A stretch of DNA of 64,000 bases from an uncultured Fluviicola sp. (GTDB lineage: Bacteria; Bacteroidota; Bacteroidia; Flavobacteriales; Crocinitomicaceae), in contig NZ_CAMLDC010000001.1 of NCBI RefSeq assembly GCF_946478805.1, positions 124,001 through 188,000 on the forward strand, read 5' to 3'. A program made the translations under genes and the position numbers. Under the pieces are notes generated by a model. That model was not told the DNA's origin. It made no database searches and saw only the letters and a list, made by a program, of their open reading frames with translations. Shown piece after piece: positions 1 to 9,065 of this stretch; the first letter of the stretch is position 1; the number at the start of each line of letters is the position of its first letter.

Positions 1-1300
1 CGTCGATGTAGATTGCTCCTTCGTTCACATCATAAAAGCGCGGAAGCAAATCTGCAATTGTGGATTTCCCACTTCCGGATTCACCGACCAAAGCAATGGT
101 CTTTCCGCGTTTCAGATCAAAATTGATGTTTTTCAAGACCCATTCATCCTTATACTTGAAACTGACCCCTTCTATACGGATCTCGTTCTTGAGACCATTT
201 AACTCCTTCGGATTTTCCACTTGGTAGATGTTCTCATTTGTATCGATAATTTCGTTGATCCGATCACGGGAGACCTCTGCTTTGTTGAGATTACCTACTG
301 CGGTTGCGATTCCTTGAATAGGTCGCAATAATTGGGAAAAGACGATGATAAAGGTGATGAATTGAGCTCCGGTGAGGAGATTTGCCTCCTTGTCCAGGAT
401 CATTAACCCACCAAACCAAACCAGGCACATCATTACTGCTGCCCCTAAGAATTCATTCAAAGGCGGAGAAAGGTCTTTTTTACGGAAAGTACGTGTGATC
501 AGTTGCTGATGTCTTAAGTTGATCTTACGAAAACGCTCTTTCATGAATGGGATAGCATTGAATGCTTTGATTACTTTAATCCCACCCAGAGCCTCGTCAA
601 TTGTTGAAAAAACGATTCCATTTTGTTCCTGTCCCAGTTTGGCAGTGCGTTTCAAACTTTTACCGATACGGGAAATTACAAAAGCAGAGACCGGAAGCAG
701 GATGAAGGAAATCAAGGTCAGTTTAGGACTGATGTATAATAATACTCCCACTGTCGTAAGAATTGCAAAGGGTTCCCGGTAAATTAATTCCAGGATGGCT
801 ACGACTGCAATCTCAATTTCTCCTACATCACTGTTCATACGAGACATCAAATCTCCTTTTCGCTCCTCTGTGTAAAAAGAAAGCGGAAGCTTCATCGCTT
901 TAGAAAATAATTGGTCCTTGATATCGCGAACAACCGCCATCCGGAGTTGGGATTGATACCAAATTGCTCCGTAACGGGTTAGATTCTTCAGGAAAAAAGC
1001 AACCAGAACGGAAATACAGACGAAGAGAAGTGCGTCTTTCGGGTCTTCTTTCACCATTTCCTGCATGGTGTAGTTGTAAAGATCTTTGCAGTAAATAAAA
1101 AAGGCTGAGAAACCACCATTATAAACCGGCTCGGGTAGGTTGGTAATTTTATCCGGCTGGAAAATCAACTGCAGAAAGGGGATAAACAACACCATGGAAA
1201 GCAGGTTGAAGATCACAAAAAGCAGGTTGTAAAAGATCGTAAGTATAGCCGGAGCTTTATACGAAAATGTGTATTTGTGGAATGCCAATATCGATTTCAT
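1..1300 (-). CDS. ABC exporter, MsbA-like (partial, C-terminus outside window)
   Basis: This half-transporter fuses an export-type membrane domain to a nucleotide-binding domain. It probably flips a lipid (lipid A core) or drug across the inner membrane at the expense of ATP. I read the start at the ATG at 1300 and 433 residues before the window edge. Several hydrophobic helices lie in the first 300 residues. The Walker A motif GESGSGKST sits at about residue 412, so the Q-loop, signature and Walker B lie outside the window. A TAnnTTTG box ends 6 bases before the ATG. The gene is divergent from rbfA. The family is certain; the MsbA substrate is inferred only from overall similarity. Confidence 0.9.
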   Translation of the reverse strand, partial: MKSILAFHKYTFSYKAPAILTIFYNLLFVIFNLLSMVLFIPFLQLIFQPDKITNLPEPVYNGGFSAFFIYCKDLYNYTMQEMVKEDPKDALLFVCISVLVAFFLKNLTRYGAIWYQSQLRMAVVRDIKDQLFSKAMKLPLSFYTEERKGDLMSRMNSDVGEIEIAVVAILELIYREPFAILTTVGVLLYISPKLTLISFILLPVSAFVISRIGKSLKRTAKLGQEQNGIVFSTIDEALGGIKVIKAFNAIPFMKERFRKINLRHQQLITRTFRKKDLSPPLNEFLGAAVMMCLVWFGGLMILDKEANLLTGAQFITFIIVFSQLLRPIQGIATAVGNLNKAEVSRDRINEIIDTNENIYQVENPKELNGLKNEIRIEGVSFKYKDEWVLKNINFDLKRGKTIALVGESGSGKSTIADLLPRFYDVNEGAIYID

Positions 1301-1306
1301 GCAGTA

Positions 1307-1314
1307 CAAAGATA
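1307..1314 (-). promoter_or_regulatory. Bacteroidota -7 promoter box of the ABC exporter gene
   Basis: TATCTTTG on the minus strand fits the Bacteroidota consensus TAnnTTTG. It ends only 6 bases before the ATG at 1300, so the transcript would have almost no leader. Confidence 0.6.
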
Positions 1315-1355
1315 TGTTTTTGTTGTCCTTTGTGTATGAACGAGTTTACAATTCT

Positions 1356-1363
1356 TAACTTTG
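1356..1363 (+). promoter_or_regulatory. Bacteroidota -7 promoter box of rbfA
   Basis: TAACTTTG fits TAnnTTTG, with a TTG at 1330-1332 as a possible -33 element. The box ends 4 bases before the rbfA ATG, which implies a leaderless or nearly leaderless message. Confidence 0.6.
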
Positions 1364-1367
1364 CAGT

Positions 1368-1703
1368 ATGAGTTCTATTAGACAAAACCGAATTGAGGGT
1401 GTAATTCAAGAGGAATTAGCCACTTATTTTCAACGCAATGCAAGTGAAATTTGCCTTGGAGCAATGGTAAGTGTAACGATTGTAAGGGTGACTTCTGATT
1501 TATCTTTGGCACGCATTTACTTATCTGTTTTTGCCGGTCCGGATAAGAATGAAGTTTTGAATAGTATTCAGCAAAACTCGCGCAAGATCCGTGGTGAAGT
1601 TGGAAAACGCTTAAAGAATATGCACAAGATTCCGGATCTTCAATTCTTTATTGATGACTCGTTGGATTATGCTGAAACGATCAATAAATTGTTGAAAGAT
1701 TAA
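1368..1703 (+). CDS. rbfA: 30S ribosome-binding factor A
   Basis: RbfA binds the 30S subunit near helix 1 of 16S rRNA and assists late small-subunit maturation and cold adaptation. The 111 residues match the family length and its single KH-like fold. The N-terminal part begins SSIRQNRIEG. The family's typical C-terminal signature is seen as DDSLDYAETINKLL. The ATG at 1368 follows a TAnnTTTG box by 4 bases. The stop codon overlaps the inferred ATT start of the next gene, so the two are probably translated from one message. Confidence 0.95.
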   Translation: MSSIRQNRIEGVIQEELATYFQRNASEICLGAMVSVTIVRVTSDLSLARIYLSVFAGPDKNEVLNSIQQNSRKIRGEVGKRLKNMHKIPDLQFFIDDSLDYAETINKLLKD

Positions 1704-2913
1704 GGTTTCATTTTTCATAGCGCGAAGATACCTCCGGTATACGAGAAAGCAACGGAACCTGGTCAGTTGGATTACACGGATTTCCGTTGCCGGGATTGCA
1801 GTCATTACAGCTGCCTTGATTATCATTCTATCTGCCTTCAATGGAATTGAGCAAATGGTTTCCAAGTTGTATTCCGATTATGATCCTTCCATTTCAATGC
1901 GCTCGTCCGAAGGAAAGACATTTGATTCGACCACTGTAAATCTGGACCGGTTGCGGAAGATTCCGGGAGTGATCTCCCTATCCAAAGCCATTGAAGAAAC
2001 GGTGATCATCAAGCATGGAAAGAAATGGGTAAACGCACGCATGGTGGGCGTTGATTATTCTTTTGTGGAAGCATGCAACTTGTCAAGACACTTAGTCGAC
2101 GGATATCCGTACCTGGAAGAAAATGGAGAACCGACAGCGGTTATAGGTGCGAGTTTGATGGACAAGATCGACGGATATATCTCTGAGTTGGACGGTTATG
2201 AGGAATTGACTTTGTATACGCCATTAAGAGATGCTTCCATAGCCAGGTTGAAAAGCCCCTTCAAGGTTTCTCCGTTGAAGGTGGTTGGAAGAATGAACTA
2301 CAACAAGGATGTGAATATGTCCGATTTATTGGTTCCGATAAACTATGCGGAAATCCAGTTGAATTATGACAAAGATATCACCGCAATCTATTTTCATGCA
2401 AAAAAGGAAGACATAGAACGAATCAAAGCTGTCCTTGTAGCCAAATTCGGAAATTCCTTTCAAATTAAGACCGCTGCCGAAAAGAATGAATTGATTTTTA
2501 AGACAAGTGAAAGTGAAAAGAAGATTGTCGTTCTGATCTTGCTGTTCATTTTTGTTTTGGCAGCATTCAACCTGGTGGCCTCCCTGAATATGTTGTTCAT
2601 TGAGAAAAAGGAAAACATGGAGACGATGGAGCGTTTCGGTGCTACGAAACGGTTTGTTTTCCAGATCTTCTTTTTCGAAGGAATCTTGATTGCCCTTAAA
2701 GGAATCGGGATCGGATTGGTATTGGGAATAAGTGTTTGCCTGCTTCAAAACCACTATGGGTTCTTACAGATGCCTAATTCAGGAGGAAACGATGCATTTC
2801 CGGTTATTCTTCGGGTGAGGGATGTTCTATTTATCTTGGGAACAGTCACCGGTCTGAGTGTTTTATCGGCTTATTTCCCGGTTGCTTACCTGGTACGAAA
2901 AACGAATGTTTAA
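1699..2913 (+). CDS. FtsX-type ABC permease (LolC/LolE-like), probable ATT start
   Basis: This inner-membrane permease belongs to the FtsX/MacB-PCD class, like LolC/LolE, which release lipoproteins from the inner membrane. The first in-frame conventional start (TTG, 1816) would cut into the first membrane helix. Reading upstream gives KVSFFIARRYLRYTRKQRN, which is how Bacteroidota LolC/E-like proteins normally begin. The codon just before it is ATT (1699-1701), overlapping the rbfA stop TAA. I therefore take ATT as the start, giving 404 residues: one N-terminal helix, a periplasmic domain and three C-terminal helices. The stop overlaps the convergent phosphatase gene by 4 bases. No LolD ATPase is nearby. 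Family call is firm; start is inferred. Confidence 0.8.
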   Translation: MKVSFFIARRYLRYTRKQRNLVSWITRISVAGIAVITAALIIILSAFNGIEQMVSKLYSDYDPSISMRSSEGKTFDSTTVNLDRLRKIPGVISLSKAIEETVIIKHGKKWVNARMVGVDYSFVEACNLSRHLVDGYPYLEENGEPTAVIGASLMDKIDGYISELDGYEELTLYTPLRDASIARLKSPFKVSPLKVVGRMNYNKDVNMSDLLVPINYAEIQLNYDKDITAIYFHAKKEDIERIKAVLVAKFGNSFQIKTAAEKNELIFKTSESEKKIVVLILLFIFVLAAFNLVASLNMLFIEKKENMETMERFGATKRFVFQIFFFEGILIALKGIGIGLVLGISVCLLQNHYGFLQMPNSGGNDAFPVILRVRDVLFILGTVTGLSVLSAYFPVAYLVRKTNV

Positions 2914-5900
2914 TTCTTCGGTTTGTATTTTTTTAATCCGATGATGGTAATATCATCTGTCTGTTCGTGACCTTCAGACCAATTGGACCAAGCATTTTCA
3001 AAATATTTCTTTTGTAATGGCATGGATTCGATTTTTATCTTTTCCAACAACTCACGAATTCGTTTGAAAGAAAATTTCTTGTTCCGAATGGAACCGAATT
3101 GCTTTTGAAAACCATCTGTAATCAGATAAAGCTTGTCATCATCTGTAATGGACAGTTGCTTTTTTTCATAGATCAGCACTTCCGTATCATTTTCTTTCTT
3201 AGTGGATCTGTGCAATAGGAATTCATCTTCATGGATGTGAATGAGTGCTACTCCGCTTGTTGCAAATTCTACTGAATCTCCCTCAAATACGGCAACCAAA
3301 GCATCCATTCCTTCAGTTGTCAATGTATTGGTTCCGTGATGAAGCAGTTTATGCAATTCACTGTTCAATCCATTCAGAATTTCCGCGGGATCGTCAATTT
3401 TTCGTTCGATGACTAACTGGTTCAACAGGTTGATTCCAAGAATTGTCATAAATGCTCCGGGAACACCATGTCCGGTACAATCTGCCAGAACAAGGATCAG
3501 TTTGTCACCGATCTGATGCATCCAATAGAAATCGCCACTGACAATGTCTTTCGGTTTGAAAATCACAAAATAATCCTCAAAATGATCCCCCACTTCAGAA
3601 GCCTTCGGTAAAAGGCTGTACTGGATTCGTTTTGCTGAATTGATACTCGAGGTAATGTCCTTGTTTTGTTGTTCGATCAGTAATTCATTGGCGCGTTTCT
3701 CCGTAATATCCCGTGCCAAAGCGGTAAACCCGATAATTCGTTTCCTGGAACCCGGTTCAAATACAACAGATGCATTTTGTCCGAGCCAGATAATCCGTCC
3801 TTCCTTGGTCCGGATCGGGAATTCCAAATAGGTGTTCTGGATCCGGTTCAGGATTTGATTTCTAAAGAAATCCTTGACAATCTCCCGGTACTCCGGATGG
3901 ACAATAGATACAGAATCTTTCCCGACAAGATTTTCATTCTTGTATCCGAATGTCCGGCTACTCATCTCATTCAGATAGGTGAAATTACCATCGATATCGG
4001 TATTGAAAATCATATCGTGTGCGTTTTCGACCAGCGATTGATAGTTGGTGGTAAGAGTTAGTTTTTCAGTAACATCCTGACCCATAATTACGCGAACAGA
4101 ATCGGAAAAATATTTACAGGACCATTCTATCCAGATCACTTCCCCTTTTTTGTTATACATGGGAACAAGGAAAATCTTTCCGTCGGAGAATTCATCTCCC
4201 AAAGAGAATTCGCGCATTTCAGCGGAAACAACAATCGGATTGAGCGTGGAAAGGGATTTCCCAACAATCATATTCGAATCGATATGTAATAAGGTTGACA
4301 GGTTTTTGCTGCAGTAGGTAATGATCCCTTTCTGATCAAATGAAATAACCATCATATTTCCTTTGTTCAAGATGTTGCTCACGAAGAATAATTTCTCCAG
4401 TGAGTCATTTCTTAAATATGTCACCATAATGGTAAGTGCTGATGAAACGCCAACCGAGAGGATGAAAAGCACGCTATTGTATACCGGGTTTTCAATCCAA
4501 ATCAACATCAAAACGGAAACAAAGATCTGAAAGAGACAAATGATGATGATCGATCGGATATTGTTCAGCATGTAAGGTAGAACGCTTGAAATAAGCAAGA
4601 TTGCAATAAGCGGATAGGGATGGATATTTGTGATGAACAATAAGTAAAAGAATTGCACAAATAACACCAGAAGCGAGATGTATAAACTGAGGTTGTTGAT
4701 TCTGTCCAGGCGATTTCTGCGACCCGAAAATTTATGAGTGACAAAACCAACCACGAGTACCGAGCTGGCAATGAAATTGACCATCATGTTTCCAAGACCC
4801 TTGTCTACGAAATAATGAATGATTAATCCGGTAAGTGTATTGCTGAGTGCTCCGAACAACAGCAATTTGGGAACAAATCTCGGATCCAGTGAATTGTAAC
4901 TGATTTCGTAAAGGTTCACCCTCATCCCGGTTCGGGTCCACTCCAGGTACCCGATGTTCAATAACCCCAGGAATAAGATCACAATCACGATAAACCATTT
5001 GGATTGCCATATCGGATTATGGATAAGAATAGGATAAGTTGAAATCTCGGAGAAATTGATTCCGTCGAAAGTCGATTTGACCTCTAAACGATACGAACCA
5101 TTTTCAAGTTCGGGCATTTTCATTTCACCGGAACTATTGAGTTTGATCCAAAATTTGTGGAACCCCGAGATTTTATAGTAATATTCCAGCCCGCTGTTTT
5201 TAGACAGGATTGTTTTGAATGTGAGGTACTTTCCCTGATCGACATCCCGGATCATGCCATTTTGAAACAATCGGCCTTTAATGATAATTGGTTTTGGAGG
5301 GACGGGATAATTCTTTAGAATTTCGGTATTGATCAAAAACAAGCCCTCGGAAGTCCCGACAAAACATTTGTTTTCATCCTGGAAAACGGCACGCATATTG
5401 GTTTCATAACCTCGGAAACCATTCTTTTCATTGTAATTTTTGTGGTGGACGACCTCACCGTTCTGATTCATTTTAAGAATATGAATGCCCAGGTTGGTTC
5501 CCAAAATCAGGTTCCCCAATTTATCTGACGAAAGTGTATAGAACAGGTAAGAAGGAAGGATTTTTTGGTCTGTGATAGTTATTAATTTGTGATTCCTATC
5601 AATTCCGGCTATTCCCCGATCAAAAGTAAACCACAAGTTCCCAAATATATCGCTGGTTGAATTTCCTGCGTAGGCTCCAATGACATTGAATTGTTTTAGA
5701 TGGGTGACTTTTTTTGTAACAAGATTGACTCTTTTGATTCCTTCATTTGTGCCGAGATAAAGGAACTTACCATCAACAGACTTTTGACCGCAATAGAAGT
5801 AATCCGGCGGGTTTTTGATTTTTAGTTTTGTTGTTGTCCCTAATCTTGGATCGTAGTAATAAAGGCCTTTTTCAGCGGGTGCAAACCACAGTTTTTCTCC

Positions 5901-7151
5901 ATCCCAAATAGCAAATTTGATTCGTTCCCCCTTTTGCCTCGGAATAGTTGTTTCCTTTATTTCCCCGTCTTTCAATTCATAAATCCCGGTTTCGGAACAA
6001 ATAAGTGTTCCAAGCGGACATTCCAGGATGTGATTGATTCGAAATCCCCTTTTCACTTTAAAATTAGAGGAGTAAAGCGGTCCGTAATACACTTCATTCT
6101 TTCCGTTTCCAAGCAACAAGTCATTGTTTTTTGTACGGAAAATCTGGAGGATCAAATTGTCTTCAAAAATGGGGGAAAGTTTCACTTTCGTGAAAGGTTC
6201 AATGCTTATTTTGGTGATTCCCTGAGAAGTATTCGCCCAATAGTCCCCGGAATTATCAATGAAAAGGTGATAAACGGATCCTAATTCCTTTGAGTAATTC
6301 GGAGCTATCCGTTTGAGGTTATTGTCTACAATTGAAAAGAGTTGATCATCCGAATCACTGAATAAGATCTGGTTGTTTTTTGACGCGATATTTTCTATTG
6401 GAGTGTCCTGAAACTCAAAATGGGTTTCTTCCTTGGTTTGTCTGAAAATACTTCCATTGTTGGAGAAGTAATAGGTGTACCTGTTTTTTCCGCTTTCATC
6501 ATATAGAACCAATTTCTTCTGATAATAGGAAGCCACTTTAAAATTCACTTTAGAATTCAGCCATTTGTTAAGCGGTGTTATTTCAGTCGAGCTGATGAAA
6601 TAGGATTCTTTATCCGTAATCAGGATGTTTCCATACGGAGTTTCCAATAATTGAACGCATTTTTTGATGTGTTTGGATACGTATTGTTTCTTTAAAATGA
6701 GTTTACCGTTCAGATCCACCACCATGATGGAATTATTCGCAATGATTGACAGATCGTTTTGACATTTGCCGATACGTAAGGCAGAGCCATCGATAACCGG
6801 GTTTATCTTAAGGAACGAGTGAATCCCATTGTTGTAATAATTCAATACTCCGGCATAAAGTGTGGAGAAATAGATCTCTCCGTTGACAATAGAGATCCCG
6901 GTTACGTGATAAGGACGGTCAAGGCCTTTTGCAGTGTGAATGGATTCAAAAGAAGTTCCGTTGAACCGGACAATCCCATTTCCATCTGTTCCGATGAGGA
7001 GATGACCCAATTCATCTTGAGTGGTTGTCAGTGTGGCAGTTATCTTTAGTCCGTCCTGGTGATTGAACTCCTGAAATGTATACAACTGAGCATTAAGTTG
7101 TTGACTCAATGCAAGAAATGAGAATACAAAAGTAAGTATACGTAGTTTCAA
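2910..7151 (-). CDS. Beta-propeller / PAS / SpoIIE-type PP2C phosphatase sensor protein
   Basis: This 1413-residue protein is built as a transmembrane sensor whose output is a SpoIIE-type serine/threonine phosphatase instead of a histidine kinase. Order: signal peptide (1-21, ending LNAQ), a two-component-regulator-type propeller with repeats such as HLLIGTDGNGIVRFNG (about 25-640), a Y_Y_Y-like domain (about 640-710), a membrane helix near 718 and a further multi-helix membrane block (about 760-940), two PAS domains (about 950-1160), then the phosphatase (about 1190-1405) with metal-binding motifs GDFYW and ADCTGHGVPGAFM. The start is TTG at 7151, the only one leaving the signal peptide intact. 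It probably acts on anti-sigma or STAS-type partners, none of which is in the window. Confidence 0.88.
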   Translation of the reverse strand: MKLRILTFVFSFLALSQQLNAQLYTFQEFNHQDGLKITATLTTTQDELGHLLIGTDGNGIVRFNGTSFESIHTAKGLDRPYHVTGISIVNGEIYFSTLYAGVLNYYNNGIHSFLKINPVIDGSALRIGKCQNDLSIIANNSIMVVDLNGKLILKKQYVSKHIKKCVQLLETPYGNILITDKESYFISSTEITPLNKWLNSKVNFKVASYYQKKLVLYDESGKNRYTYYFSNNGSIFRQTKEETHFEFQDTPIENIASKNNQILFSDSDDQLFSIVDNNLKRIAPNYSKELGSVYHLFIDNSGDYWANTSQGITKISIEPFTKVKLSPIFEDNLILQIFRTKNNDLLLGNGKNEVYYGPLYSSNFKVKRGFRINHILECPLGTLICSETGIYELKDGEIKETTIPRQKGERIKFAIWDGEKLWFAPAEKGLYYYDPRLGTTTKLKIKNPPDYFYCGQKSVDGKFLYLGTNEGIKRVNLVTKKVTHLKQFNVIGAYAGNSTSDIFGNLWFTFDRGIAGIDRNHKLITITDQKILPSYLFYTLSSDKLGNLILGTNLGIHILKMNQNGEVVHHKNYNEKNGFRGYETNMRAVFQDENKCFVGTSEGLFLINTEILKNYPVPPKPIIIKGRLFQNGMIRDVDQGKYLTFKTILSKNSGLEYYYKISGFHKFWIKLNSSGEMKMPELENGSYRLEVKSTFDGINFSEISTYPILIHNPIWQSKWFIVIVILFLGLLNIGYLEWTRTGMRVNLYEISYNSLDPRFVPKLLLFGALSNTLTGLIIHYFVDKGLGNMMVNFIASSVLVVGFVTHKFSGRRNRLDRINNLSLYISLLVLFVQFFYLLFITNIHPYPLIAILLISSVLPYMLNNIRSIIIICLFQIFVSVLMLIWIENPVYNSVLFILSVGVSSALTIMVTYLRNDSLEKLFFVSNILNKGNMMVISFDQKGIITYCSKNLSTLLHIDSNMIVGKSLSTLNPIVVSAEMREFSLGDEFSDGKIFLVPMYNKKGEVIWIEWSCKYFSDSVRVIMGQDVTEKLTLTTNYQSLVENAHDMIFNTDIDGNFTYLNEMSSRTFGYKNENLVGKDSVSIVHPEYREIVKDFFRNQILNRIQNTYLEFPIRTKEGRIIWLGQNASVVFEPGSRKRIIGFTALARDITEKRANELLIEQQNKDITSSINSAKRIQYSLLPKASEVGDHFEDYFVIFKPKDIVSGDFYWMHQIGDKLILVLADCTGHGVPGAFMTILGINLLNQLVIERKIDDPAEILNGLNSELHKLLHHGTNTLTTEGMDALVAVFEGDSVEFATSGVALIHIHEDEFLLHRSTKKENDTEVLIYEKKQLSITDDDKLYLITDGFQKQFGSIRNKKFSFKRIRELLEKIKIESMPLQKKYFENAWSNWSEGHEQTDDITIIGLKKYKPKN

Positions 7152-7201
7152 AAGTTCTTAAATGGGGGATAAAGGTAGCAATTATAGAGAAACAAATGAA
7201 T

Positions 7202-8347
7202 TTAAGCTTTGATTTTTAATTCTTTAGCTACGATTCTTCCGGTTGTTTTCAGTTCCTCCAAATGTGGTCCGTAGATAGTGACGTGTCCCATTTTCCGGAA
7301 AGGTTTGGTTTGTTGTTTTCCATAGAGATGGACACTGACACCTTCCCGGGAAATGACTTTTTCCAGGTTTTCGTATTTGGCAGTTCCTTCAAAACCCTGT
7401 TCACCAAGCAAATTAATCATCACTCCGGGAGTAATCAGTTTGGTGGATCCTAAAGGAGCATTTACGATACTCCTCAAATGTTGTTCAAACTGGGAAGTAT
7501 AACAGCATTCAATGGTATGATGTCCGCTGTTGTGCGGACGGGGTGCTATTTCGTTGATCAGGATTTCATTATCTGCGGTAAGGAAAAGCTCAACAGCCAA
7601 AATTCCTACCATTTGCAAGGAATCAATTACCTGAAGGGCAATTTCACGGGCTTTTTTCTCCACTTCTTCCGAAATGTCAGCCGGTGAGAACAAGAACTCA
7701 ACCAGGTTCACGGTTGGACTGAATTCGCATTCCACCGTTGGGTACACTGCGCTTTCTCCCTGTTCATTTCGTGCAACAATGACAGCCAGCTCTTTGGTAA
7801 AAGGAACCAGGTGTTCAATAACAAACGGTGTGTCGGTTAACTGATCCAAATCAGCTGCAGATTTCATAATCTGGACACCTTTTCCATCGTATCCTCCTTT
7901 ACGCCACTTGAGTACATAAGGGAAAGGAATATTTTTGGAAATCAGTTCCTCTTTTCCACTAACTAAAGTAAAGTCAGCGGTAGGCAGGTTATTTTTTCGG
8001 TAGAACTCTTTTTGAAGTCCTTTATCTTGTACAATTGCCAAAACAGCCGGTTGCGGAAATACCTTGACTCCCTTTTTTTCCAATGTGTGCAAAGCATCAA
8101 CATTGACGTGCTCAATTTCCACTGTAACGACATCCTTGTCACTGCCGAACTGAACGACCGTTTCGTAATCCTGCAAAGAACCATGTTGGAAAGAAGTTGC
8201 CAAGTGTTTACAGGGTGCATCCGAATCCGGGTCCAAACAATGTACATGAACATCATAATTAAGTGCTTCCTGGATAAACATGCGGCCCAATTGACCACCA
8301 CCAAGCATTCCGACTTTATAAGTGTTTCCGTTCCATTGTTTTTTCAT
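7202..8347 (-). CDS. purK: 5-(carboxyamino)imidazole ribonucleotide synthase
   Basis: PurK makes N5-CAIR from AIR, bicarbonate and ATP in purine synthesis. PurE, encoded at 19.8 kb, then converts N5-CAIR to CAIR. The 381 residues carry the ATP-grasp architecture: VGMLGGGQLGRMF at the N-terminus, the nucleotide-binding FVIEHLVPFTKELAVIVARN stretch in the middle, and NEIAPRPHNSGHHTIE near the metal site. I chose the ATG at 8347 because the 30 codons upstream are not conserved-looking and a promoter box lies only 4 bases upstream of it. The gene is divergent from hpt. Confidence 0.95.
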   Translation of the reverse strand: MKKQWNGNTYKVGMLGGGQLGRMFIQEALNYDVHVHCLDPDSDAPCKHLATSFQHGSLQDYETVVQFGSDKDVVTVEIEHVNVDALHTLEKKGVKVFPQPAVLAIVQDKGLQKEFYRKNNLPTADFTLVSGKEELISKNIPFPYVLKWRKGGYDGKGVQIMKSAADLDQLTDTPFVIEHLVPFTKELAVIVARNEQGESAVYPTVECEFSPTVNLVEFLFSPADISEEVEKKAREIALQVIDSLQMVGILAVELFLTADNEILINEIAPRPHNSGHHTIECCYTSQFEQHLRSIVNAPLGSTKLITPGVMINLLGEQGFEGTAKYENLEKVISREGVSVHLYGKQQTKPFRKMGHVTIYGPHLEELKTTGRIVAKELKIKA

Positions 8348-8351
8348 GATG

Positions 8352-8359
8352 CAAAGATA
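8352..8359 (-). promoter_or_regulatory. Bacteroidota -7 promoter box of purK
   Basis: TATCTTTG on the minus strand matches TAnnTTTG and ends 4 bases before the purK ATG. It supports the shorter purK start and a leaderless transcript. Confidence 0.6.
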
Positions 8360-8485
8360 GTTGCTTTTGAATATATATGGAATTCGGAGAGAAATGGAAT
8401 AGGGGATTTTTGTGTAAGATTCAACGAAATAATCCATTTGAAGCTATTTCTTTGTGATTTAAGCCAATAATTCCCTTAAAAACCC

Positions 8486-8493
8486 TACTTTTG
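8486..8493 (+). promoter_or_regulatory. Bacteroidota -7 promoter box of hpt
   Basis: TACTTTTG fits TAnnTTTG. A TTG that could be read as a start (8491) lies inside this box, which argues for the GTG at 8515 as the real start. Confidence 0.55.
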
Positions 8494-8514
8494 CCCTTAA
8501 AATTAGACAACAAA

Positions 8515-9054
8515 GTGCTTCAGCTGAACGATAAAACATTCGAGATTTTTATCCAAAAAGAAAAAATTCAGGCAGAGATAGCCTCTTTAGCTGCAAAGCT
8601 GGAGCGGGATTACGCTGGAAAAGAAATCGTATTCATTGCTGTTTTGAATGGAGCATTTATGTTTGCTGCTGATTTAATGAAATGCTTCCGGGCTCCTTGC
8701 GAGATCACATTTGTAAAAGTGAGTAGCTATCAAGGAATGCATTCTTCAGGTCGGGTGGATGAAGTAATAGGTTTGACTGCAAATATCAGGGACAAACACG
8801 TTGTTATTCTTGAAGACATTGTCGATACGGGAATAACCATGGAAAAATTGTTCACCTTATTATCGGTTGAAAAACCGGCGAGTCTGGAGATAGCAACTTT
8901 GTTGTTCAAACCCGAAGCATTTAAAGGAACACATACCCCAACATATATCGGTTTTTCGATTCCGGACAAATTTGTAGTAGGTTACGGCCTTGATTACAAT
9001 GAGTTAGGAAGAAATACCGAACACATTTATCAACTAAAGGGTGAATCCCATTAA
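8515..9054 (+). CDS. hpt: Hypoxanthine phosphoribosyltransferase
   Basis: This purine-salvage enzyme transfers phosphoribose from PRPP to hypoxanthine or guanine. The 179-residue protein has the type I PRTase PRPP loop, read as VVILEDIVDTGITM at about residues 98-111, and a hood/C-terminal part with VVGYGLDYNE. The start is set at the GTG (8515), giving a protein beginning LQLNDKTFEIFI as in homologues; an in-frame TTG upstream lies within the promoter box. It heads a plus-strand run with adk 11 bases downstream, so purine salvage and nucleotide phosphorylation appear to be co-expressed. Confidence 0.93.
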   Translation: MLQLNDKTFEIFIQKEKIQAEIASLAAKLERDYAGKEIVFIAVLNGAFMFAADLMKCFRAPCEITFVKVSSYQGMHSSGRVDEVIGLTANIRDKHVVILEDIVDTGITMEKLFTLLSVEKPASLEIATLLFKPEAFKGTHTPTYIGFSIPDKFVVGYGLDYNELGRNTEHIYQLKGESH

Positions 9055-9065
9055 AAGAAAAACGT

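Noticed and set aside
8491..8514. TTG at 8491 as the hpt start
   Set aside because: The codon lies within the TACTTTTG promoter box, so it would not be transcribed; GTG at 8515 fits homologues.
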